The notes below the pieces were generated by a model that saw only the letters and a list, made by a program, of their open reading frames with translations, searched no databases and was not told the origin of the DNA. This document shows positions 57,542 through 64,000 of a stretch of 64,000 nucleotides of DNA, in pieces; positions within the stretch are counted from its first letter, which is position 1, and every line of letters begins with the position of its first letter. The position numbers and the translations under genes are program-made. The DNA is from Clostridium sp. BNL1100. Lineage in GTDB: Bacteria; Bacillota; Clostridia; Acetivibrionales; DSM-1351. The stretch spans positions 4,035,001-4,099,000 of the forward strand of contig NC_016791.1 in assembly GCF_000244875.1 (NCBI RefSeq), given 5' to 3'.

Positions 57542-59854
57542 CTATACCTTAACACTTTCAGAAATCTTGAAAAGGTCGGAAGATGCATCTTGTAGCAGCA
57601 TAGAGATTTCATCCAGATCACTAAGAGTTTTTGCTTGTATCTGAATAATAGAATCAAAATCTTTATATTCCGTAGAATTGTCAGAAACTCCACATGCAAT
57701 TTTGTCCACAGCGTCAACAAACTCTCTGGCTGTCTGATAATGAGTATATGCTTTGTCAGCAGAAGCCTTAACGGTTTCTGAAACATTGCTTATAGATTGA
57801 ATTATTTCTCCAATGCCTTTCTTGACTTCATTTATTCTGGCTGCTCCATCTTCAACTCCCAGCAAACCTGAATTCATTTTGTTAACAGCAGTGTTAATAC
57901 TTGACTGTATTTCTTTGATCTGCTCCTTTATTTCAGAGGCTGAATTATTACTTAGATTAGAAAGCTTCCTTATTTCATCAGCAACAACCGCAAAACCCTT
58001 ACCCTGCTCTCCTGCCCTATTGGCTTCAATTGCAGCATTCAACGCCAGCAGATTTGTCTGTGAAGCAATTTGAGTAATGGTATTGGTAATCTCTCCAATT
58101 CTTCCTGATGAGGATTCAAGATTCCCAATGGATGTTGCAATAGACCGAACAGTTTCATTAACAGAGCTTATAAATATTTCTGCCTCTTCAACCGTCTTTT
58201 CTTTCAACTTGGCTGTTTCCACCGCCCTGACACTATCCCCTACTGCCTTTTGTGTCTGTTCGGTTACGGTTTTTACACCGGAAATTATACTTTCGGTATC
58301 CAGTACAAACCCTTCCCTGTCAACAGCCTTTGTTGCAGAAATTTTTTCCATAGTTGTTCTGTTTTGATCAACAAGAGACTTAACTCTCTGCTTTAAAGTG
58401 CTTATTTCACTGCCTGTATCCTTAAACTGTTCAACCATTTTCTGTTGTCCGTCAATCACATTATTGACTTGCTTACCCAATTTGCCTATATCATTGGAAG
58501 CAGCAATTTCAGCCCTGACTGTCAAGTCACCCTTTTCAACCTTTGAAAGGATATTTGACAGATAATGAATAGGCTTAACAATTCTGTTGGATAAAAGCAA
58601 TGCAATCAACATACCGATAATAATGGAAAACAACGTAATAACAATAAATATCCAGAATATAGCGTGCTTGATTTTCTCAGAAGACTTTACATCATCAGAG
58701 AAATAGTTGTTAAAAGAAACTCTGAGCTTATCTGAATTATCAAGAAAAGATTTATTGAGTTCAGACATCCTTTTATATCCCTCTGAGATACCTCCATTGT
58801 CACGAATTGCAGCTCTTTTAAATATCTCTTGAGCAATACCGTCTATGGAATTATTCAAAGAATTAAGCCTATTAATTTTTTCTGAAGAAAGTCCTTTTTT
58901 CAAAAGGTCTGCCAATTTTATTTCAATATCCGTTTTATTCTTTTTGAACTCTGAGGATGAATTTCCACCGCCCGATGCAGAATACAACAAAATTGCATTG
59001 TTTCTGTTTATTAATACAGCTGTTTCCGAAATCTCATTATAGATACGCAAATCACCCGCAACTTTTTTCATATTCCAGACCCTGTCATAACCTTGGGTTG
59101 ACCTTGCATTGTCCAGAACATTCCGGCTGGCGGCGGCTGCCGCTGAAATTCTTTGTTCAAAGTCTTCTATTTTTGCATTAAAATCATTATCCTGAAGGGC
59201 TGGAACATCACTTCCTGCTGTGTTAAAATAAGTCAGAATATCAGCCAACAGCTTTTTTATCTCCGTAAATTGATTGTCAATATAGCTGGAATCCGAATCA
59301 ACCAGCCCAATTATTCTGTTCAACTCTGTAATATCCTCCATAAGCCTTGCCGACCTGTCCTCAATAGGCTTTGCCGTTGTGTTTTTGAGCTCATTTACAA
59401 CGTTTTGCATTTCATTAAAATTGTCCTGAACGCCCTTTAAGAAAGCATCAATACCTTTGTTTTCAAAAGCTTTGATATTAGGACTAATTTTATCGTTATA
59501 TAAACTTACATATTCTTTGTTAATACTATCCAGTTTCTCAACAGTCTTTTTGTCTTCCGAGCTAATTTTAGCCCCCTTCAAAGTCTTTAACTCTGCATCC
59601 ATCTTGTTGCCTATGTCTGCAAAAGCTTGACTGTCCTCACTAAATGAATTTACAATATCGGTTAAAACCTGATGTCTTTGAGCAGACAACCTATTGAGTT
59701 CCTGTACAGAATCCTGATTTAACTTATTAACTTCTATATTATTAACAGAATTAATTACTTTTCTATATCCGAAAAAAGAAATTGCAGATGAAATTAACGA
59801 GATTGCAATAACAATGCAAAATGCTCCGATAATTGTACTTTTAATATTTTTCAT
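57542..59854 (-). CDS. Methyl-accepting chemotaxis protein
   Basis: A 770-aa receptor. TM1 lies at about 6-28, a long helical extracytoplasmic sensor of about 370 residues follows, TM2 is [20 protein letters not shown] (about 398-420), then a HAMP domain ([20 protein letters not shown]) and a cytoplasmic signalling domain with the hairpin tip [20 protein letters not shown] and [20 protein letters not shown]. The sensor is a helical bundle; the ligand is unknown. ATG 59854 ([12 protein letters not shown]) follows GGAGG. It is monocistronic; the 230-bp region shared with the M23 gene should hold divergent promoters, though no clean consensus is visible. Confidence 0.95.
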   Translation of the reverse strand: MKNIKSTIIGAFCIVIAISLISSAISFFGYRKVINSVNNIEVNKLNQDSVQELNRLSAQRHQVLTDIVNSFSEDSQAFADIGNKMDAELKTLKGAKISSEDKKTVEKLDSINKEYVSLYNDKISPNIKAFENKGIDAFLKGVQDNFNEMQNVVNELKNTTAKPIEDRSARLMEDITELNRIIGLVDSDSSYIDNQFTEIKKLLADILTYFNTAGSDVPALQDNDFNAKIEDFEQRISAAAAASRNVLDNARSTQGYDRVWNMKKVAGDLRIYNEISETAVLINRNNAILLYSASGGGNSSSEFKKNKTDIEIKLADLLKKGLSSEKINRLNSLNNSIDGIAQEIFKRAAIRDNGGISEGYKRMSELNKSFLDNSDKLRVSFNNYFSDDVKSSEKIKHAIFWIFIVITLFSIIIGMLIALLLSNRIVKPIHYLSNILSKVEKGDLTVRAEIAASNDIGKLGKQVNNVIDGQQKMVEQFKDTGSEISTLKQRVKSLVDQNRTTMEKISATKAVDREGFVLDTESIISGVKTVTEQTQKAVGDSVRAVETAKLKEKTVEEAEIFISSVNETVRSIATSIGNLESSSGRIGEITNTITQIASQTNLLALNAAIEANRAGEQGKGFAVVADEIRKLSNLSNNSASEIKEQIKEIQSSINTAVNKMNSGLLGVEDGAARINEVKKGIGEIIQSISNVSETVKASADKAYTHYQTAREFVDAVDKIACGVSDNSTEYKDFDSIIQIQAKTLSDLDEISMLLQDASSDLFKISESVKV

Positions 59855-60084
59855 ATATGACAACCTCCTACTTTTCAATGCAAAATAGCCGAATACAAAA
59901 TAGTTCTACATTTTAGCAATAAAATCCTTTAATTGAACTACCTTTTTCGCCATTTTTTTCTTGACTTAGAGATAAATATAATAGGAAAGCGTATCTTCAC
60001 CCTATATAAGTAGTACCGATAGGTTATTTTCATAACAAATTTGGAAATAATCCTAATACATATATTTGTAGAATGGTGGTTCAA

Positions 60085-60933
60085 ATGAGAAAATTTTTTA
60101 AACCTACATGGTGTTTGGTAATTATACTACTTATTTTATTGCCGGTAATTTACTTACTGAATGCCAAATCCGCCCGTTTGGAGAAATCCAACAATGTTTT
60201 GGGTGAGCAAGTCAGGAATATGTCCAGAACACTGTCACAGCAAAATAAAGTACAAGAAGCGAACATGGAATTGATAAGGATTCTCCAATCCGACCAGACT
60301 AACTTTAAAACAAGACTTGAAGAATTTGCAAAAACGTATACCAAAATATCAGGGAGCTATGTAAAAAAATCCAGCAGAGGTACATCCGTTAAAAGTGCAA
60401 ATCACACAATAGAAGATATAATAAAGCTCAACAACCTTGTAAAAAATATTAATATTGCTTTTAACAGCAATAACGACCTGACCTTAGAACTTGAAAAATC
60501 AAACAATGAGCTGGAGGAATTTGTTGATGCATTGCCTACTTTTATTCCTGCAAAGGGCAAAATTACCTCCCCTTTCGGGATAAGAAACCATCCAATTACA
60601 CACATCAGAACAATTCATAAGGGCGTAGATATTGATGCGGAAACAGGTGACCCGATAATGGCAGCAGCTTCAGGAAAGGTAATGTATTCCGGTCTCTCCG
60701 GCGGCTACGGGAAACATGTTATAATTGACCACGGTAACGGTTTTAAAACAATATACGGTCACTCATCAAAACTACTTGTCAAAGCAGGTCAAAATGTCAA
60801 AAAGGGCCAAAAAATAGCACTGGTAGGCAGTACAGGCAGAAGTACCGGGCCTCATCTGCATTTTGAAATAAGAATAGCCGATACTGCAGTAGATCCGGTC
60901 AAATATGTTGAATTCAAACCCTCAACTCAATAA
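60085..60933 (+). CDS. M23-family peptidase, membrane-anchored
   Basis: A 282-aa cell-wall or spore-related endopeptidase. One N-terminal membrane anchor (CLVIILLILLPVIYLL, about 10-25), a coiled coil (about 35-150), then the LytM/M23 domain: GKITSPFGIRNHPITHIRTI with zinc His, GVDIDAETGDPI (Asp), and HLHFEIR (HxH). Residues for zinc are complete, so it should be active. ATG 60085 (MRKFFKPTW) is preferred; ATG 60073 is an alternative. It lies alone, transcribed away from the chemotaxis gene, and is followed by a structured region. Confidence 0.92.
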   Translation: MRKFFKPTWCLVIILLILLPVIYLLNAKSARLEKSNNVLGEQVRNMSRTLSQQNKVQEANMELIRILQSDQTNFKTRLEEFAKTYTKISGSYVKKSSRGTSVKSANHTIEDIIKLNNLVKNINIAFNSNNDLTLELEKSNNELEEFVDALPTFIPAKGKITSPFGIRNHPITHIRTIHKGVDIDAETGDPIMAAASGKVMYSGLSGGYGKHVIIDHGNGFKTIYGHSSKLLVKAGQNVKKGQKIALVGSTGRSTGPHLHFEIRIADTAVDPVKYVEFKPSTQ

Positions 60934-61019
60934 CATTGCAAGACTAATTCGGGAAATATTGTTATTATTACTTTAAAATTTACCAATATCCTTATAAAAG
61001 GAAAATTTCTATTAAACCG

Positions 61020-61078
61020 GGGACGTCTATATTCATGGGAAAGCCAAGCCATTAGTATAGTTTCGTCCCTTTGTTTTG
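61020..61078 (+). terminator. Structured terminator-like RNA after the M23 gene
   Basis: Outer stem GGGACG (61020-61025) with CGTCCC (61064-61069), inner CTATA/TATAG (61027-61031, 61056-61060) and TGG/CCA (61036-61038, 61044-61046), followed by TTTGTTTT. The interior is more elaborate than a plain terminator and might be a regulatory RNA in front of the PBP gene. I do not recognise it as a known riboswitch. The rest of 60934-61168 holds the PBP promoter. Confidence 0.5.
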
Positions 61079-61123
61079 GGCATTTTCTTAACATTTAAAT
61101 AATATGTACTAAAAATCGTTTTA

Positions 61124-61132
61124 TGATATAAT
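61124..61132 (+). promoter_or_regulatory. Extended -10 promoter of the PBP gene
   Basis: TGA-TATAAT (TATAAT = 61127-61132), no clear -35, 37 bp before the ATG and upstream of AAGGAGG. Confidence 0.6.
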
Positions 61133-61168
61133 ATTGTGAGCAAAACGTATTAATTTAAGGAGGATATT

Positions 61169-63733
61169 ATGAAAGCTAATGAAAAGGCTGCATCAGGGAC
61201 GGATAAGCAAAAAAAGAAGAAGAAAAAGACCCCTTCGTCTCCAGCTTCTAAATTTACCCTTGCAGTTATAAAAACAGTGTTTGTTATCCTCATATCTTTA
61301 GGGTGTGTTGTTGGTGGTGTATTAGGCGGGGCCGTTCTCGGATACATAAAGACTGCAGCGCCGATTACACCAGATCAGCTTGAAATGACGAAAGTAACTT
61401 TCATATATGACAAGGATGGCAAGGAGATCGCACAGGTCAAAGGCGGGGAAAACCGAATACTTGCCGAACATTCTGAAATACCCGATAATATGAGAAATGC
61501 ATTTATTGCAATAGAAGATTCCAGATTCAAAAGTCATGATGGTGTTGACAAAAAACGTTTTGTAGGTGCTGCACTAAGTTATATCGTTAAGTTCGGTAAT
61601 GCTGACTACGGCGGAAGTACCATTACTCAGCAGCTGGTAAAGAATATAACCGGAAACACTGATTCTACAGTTAAAAGAAAAGTCCAGGAAGCCTGGCAGG
61701 CAATGGATTTGGAAAAAAAGATGTCCAAGGATCAGATTCTTGACAATTATATGAACAGAATAAACACCGGGCTAGGCTGCTGGGGTGTACAGGCAGCCGC
61801 AAAGAAATTCTTCAACAAGGATGTAAAAGATCTTTCTCTTGCAGAATGTGCCAGCATTGCAGGTGTTACAAAATCTCCGGGAACATATGATCCCACATTA
61901 AGTGAAAAAACAAAGGCAGCGAACAAGGAACGTCAGAAAATCATCCTTGATGAAATGCTGAGGCAAAAATATATTACTCAGAATGAGCATGACGAAGCAG
62001 TTGCAGAGCCATTAAAAATCTATAAGGGCGCAAGTGAAGGCGACAAAAAGGATAATAACATACAGAGCTATTTTGAGGACTATGTACTGACCCAAGTTAA
62101 AAACGACTTGATGAAGAAATACAATTTATCCAGCAATAACGCTACTATAAAGCTCTATAACGGTGGTTTGAAGATTTACACAACTCAGGACAGCAACATT
62201 CAGAAAATAATGAACGAGGAATTTACAAACCCTAAAAACTTTACTGCCAATGAAAAAATCAGCAATCCTGATATGCAGGCACAGGCTGCAATGCTTATTA
62301 TGGATCCTGCTACAGGGCAAATCCGTGGTATGTACGGTGCATATGGCGAGAAAAAAGCTAATTTCACCCTAAACAGGGCTACGGATATGAAGAGACAGCC
62401 GGGTTCAAGTTTCAAGCCTATAGCCGTTTACGGGCCTGCAATAGACCTTGGTATAATAACACCTGCTACTGTAATAGATGACGTACCTGTATATCTTGAT
62501 AAAGAGCATCCTAATACACCGTATCCTAAGAATGCTGAGACGGGTGTATATGAGGGACTTCTCACTATCAGGAGAGCTATTCAAAAATCACAGAACGTTG
62601 TAGCGGCTCAGGTATGGATGAATTTATTGGGAGCTCAGAATTCCATAAACTACCTCAAAAAGGTTAATATAGACAGGCCGAAAGAAGGCTATGTATCAAT
62701 GGCCCTCGGTGGTTTGAACGAGGGGGTTAACCCTTTGGCTATGGCTGCTGCATATGTCCCCTTCGACAACAAGGGAGTTTATCTGGAACCAATATCCTAC
62801 ACTAAAGTAACCGATGATAAAGGTAACGTTATTTTGGATAAGAAAGCAGATCAGAAGAGAAACATAGCATATAAGGAAACAACCGCATTCCTTATGACAA
62901 GCATGATGAGAGACGTTGTAACAAACGGTACTGCTGCTATAGGCGGTGGCCTTGGAACTGTTAAGAATTCTACAGGTAAAGTTATTCCTACCGCAGGTAA
63001 AACCGGTACCACAAACGATACCTACGACAAATGGTTCGTGGGATATTCACCATACTACGTAGGGGCTACCTGGTACGGATACAATTACAATAAGACTCTG
63101 AAAGGTCAAGAAGTTTATCAGGCATTGCGCCTTTGGAACAAGGTCATGAACAGGGCACATGCAAAGCTTGAGCCAAAAGACTTCCCGCAACCTCAGGGAT
63201 TGGTAAAGAAGAGTATATGTATTTATTCCGGCAAGCTTGTTGGTCCAAATTGCAGTGGTGATCCTCGTGGCAATGCCATAAGGACGGAGTATTTTGCAAA
63301 AGGTACTGAGCCAACTGATACATGTGATGTTCACATTCTTGCGAAAGTGGATACAAGCTCAAAAGATATTTATGGGCGTCCGTTGTTGGCAAATCCATTC
63401 TGTCCGCCAAATTTGGTAAAGGAAAGAGTATTTATAAAGAGACCTGTACCGTATTTACCGAAAAGCCCACTAAAAGGCTCCTTGTCGGCAACAATCAAGG
63501 ACTGGATTTATCAGTTATCAGAGGAGGAATATTGTACCAAGCATGGAGGAGGAACCTCTAACGTAACTCCACCGAATAACTCGGAAACTCCTTCCCCGAA
63601 TACAGGCAACGGTGGTTCCGGTAATACGCAAACTGGAAATAACGGATCACCAAGCAAACCAACTAACAGTGTCGGAGGTAATCCTTCGGACAACTCAAAT
63701 AACACGGATAACATTGATGATATAATTCCATAA
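61169..63733 (+). CDS. Class A penicillin-binding protein (PBP1A family)
   Basis: An 854-aa bifunctional peptidoglycan synthase. A Lys-rich cytoplasmic tail (KQKKKKKK) and one membrane segment (about 28-62). The GT51 domain has AIEDSRFKSHDGVD (about 112-125) and GGSTITQQLVKN (about 150-161); the transpeptidase has PGSSFKP with the catalytic Ser (about 411-417), SQN (about 476-478) and KTGTT (about 612-616). After a PASTA-less Cys-containing segment the C-terminus is a low-complexity Asn/Gly/Ser/Pro tail. It polymerises and cross-links the wall. ATG 61169 follows AAGGAGG; the gene has its own promoter and terminator. Confidence 0.95.
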   Translation: MKANEKAASGTDKQKKKKKKTPSSPASKFTLAVIKTVFVILISLGCVVGGVLGGAVLGYIKTAAPITPDQLEMTKVTFIYDKDGKEIAQVKGGENRILAEHSEIPDNMRNAFIAIEDSRFKSHDGVDKKRFVGAALSYIVKFGNADYGGSTITQQLVKNITGNTDSTVKRKVQEAWQAMDLEKKMSKDQILDNYMNRINTGLGCWGVQAAAKKFFNKDVKDLSLAECASIAGVTKSPGTYDPTLSEKTKAANKERQKIILDEMLRQKYITQNEHDEAVAEPLKIYKGASEGDKKDNNIQSYFEDYVLTQVKNDLMKKYNLSSNNATIKLYNGGLKIYTTQDSNIQKIMNEEFTNPKNFTANEKISNPDMQAQAAMLIMDPATGQIRGMYGAYGEKKANFTLNRATDMKRQPGSSFKPIAVYGPAIDLGIITPATVIDDVPVYLDKEHPNTPYPKNAETGVYEGLLTIRRAIQKSQNVVAAQVWMNLLGAQNSINYLKKVNIDRPKEGYVSMALGGLNEGVNPLAMAAAYVPFDNKGVYLEPISYTKVTDDKGNVILDKKADQKRNIAYKETTAFLMTSMMRDVVTNGTAAIGGGLGTVKNSTGKVIPTAGKTGTTNDTYDKWFVGYSPYYVGATWYGYNYNKTLKGQEVYQALRLWNKVMNRAHAKLEPKDFPQPQGLVKKSICIYSGKLVGPNCSGDPRGNAIRTEYFAKGTEPTDTCDVHILAKVDTSSKDIYGRPLLANPFCPPNLVKERVFIKRPVPYLPKSPLKGSLSATIKDWIYQLSEEEYCTKHGGGTSNVTPPNNSETPSPNTGNGGSGNTQTGNNGSPSKPTNSVGGNPSDNSNNTDNIDDIIP

Positions 63734-63740
63734 ATATGAA

Positions 63741-63777
63741 AAAGGCTTTTGCATGTATAATGCAAAAGCCTTTTTTT
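63741..63777 (+). terminator. Terminator between PBP and proB genes (bidirectional)
   Basis: AAAGGCTTTTGCA (63741-63753) pairs perfectly with TGCAAAAGCCTTT (63761-63773), with a T-run on the plus strand. A-run on the left side lets it serve proB from the other strand too. Confidence 0.92.
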
Positions 63778-63790
63778 ATTGATTAAAAGT

Positions 63791-64000
63791 CTATTTTGAT
63801 CCAATAAACAGTGTACCAACCTGTTCTCCGCTTAATATGTCAAGAATTGCTTCGGGGTGACTACCGTTTGTCAGTACCACATCTACCCCTGCACCTGTAG
63901 CTATTTTTGCAGCACTAAGCTTTGTTACCATTCCTCCTGTGCCTCGTTTGGTTCCCGCACCTTCGGCACACTCCTCAATCTCAGGAGTAATTTTATCTAT
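63791..64000 (-). CDS. proB: Glutamate 5-kinase, C-terminal part (cut by window end)
   Basis: The last 69 codons of a gene that continues beyond the window. The reading frame from 64000 gives GAGTKRGTGGMVTKLSAAKI (glycine-rich loop of the amino acid kinase fold), then ATGAGVDVVLTNGSHPEAIL and SGEQVGTLFIGSK before the TAG. These are the hallmarks of ProB, which phosphorylates glutamate in proline synthesis. No PUA domain follows, so it is the short form usual in Firmicutes. It converges with the PBP gene. Confidence 0.9.
   Translation of the reverse strand: MDKITPEIEECAEGAGTKRGTGGMVTKLSAAKIATGAGVDVVLTNGSHPEAILDILSGEQVGTLFIGSK

Noticed and set aside
1-64000. tRNA or rRNA genes, in particular a tRNA as integration target
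   Set aside because: I did not see any cloverleaf or rRNA sequence in the intergenic regions, and serine recombinases do not need a tRNA target.

Overview
The window is a stretch of low-GC Firmicute chromosome (spore-forming Clostridia, most like Ruminiclostridium/Clostridium) that carries one large prophage. Host genes on the right support this placement: rlmD-type methyltransferase, Mug glycosylase, the sporulation pair DUF2953/GerW (YtfI-YtfJ type), a methyl-accepting chemotaxis protein, an M23 peptidase, a class A penicillin-binding protein and the 3' end of proB. The species assignment is inference from gene content and base composition.

From about 1 kb to 53.1 kb everything reads on the minus strand and is phage or phage cargo. 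In transcription order (right to left) it contains: (1) an XRE-hsdM-hsdS-hsdR type I restriction-modification operon with its own promoter and terminator (53.1-44.8 kb); (2) a control region with two copies of a GTTGAA/TTCAAC dyad, a promoter, a possible attenuator and a sigma-like gene (44.8-43.9 kb); (3) Rha, a zinc ribbon, a DUF7768/DUF4406-like protein, a nuclease, a VirE-type primase-helicase, an origin-like intergenic region, VRR-NUC and an SNF2 helicase broken by a 5-bp duplication (43.8-37.7 kb); (4) a late regulator, HNH nuclease and small terminase (37.7-35.9 kb); (5) a 7-kb island between the terminase subunits with SAM synthetase, two DNA methyltransferases, an amidoligase, a gamma-glutamylcyclotransferase and two small DUF genes (35.9-28.8 kb); (6) an HK97-type head, siphovirus tail with a programmed -1 frameshift, fibres, holin and amidase (28.8-9.4 kb); (7) a second replication block (Cas4-like DUF2800, DUF2815, family A DNA polymerase) placed after lysis (9.3-5.0 kb); (8) three coupled serine recombinase genes (4.6-1.1 kb). 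An XRE gene and an unrecognised gene sit left of these and may be host or cargo.

The phage is therefore a temperate HK97-fold siphovirus with a serine-recombinase integration system, a polymerase-based replication system, heavy investment in DNA methylation and its own restriction system. Two genes (SNF2 helicase, DUF4314) carry frameshifts, so it may be decaying.

Non-coding signals that repeat across the prophage are the least explained part: three copies of a 45-nt hairpin leader whose conserved core is CTACCAGGTAG-like, three copies of a 34-bp promoter-like element, the dyad pair in the early control region, and a weak 17-bp direct repeat that may mark the two attachment sites.
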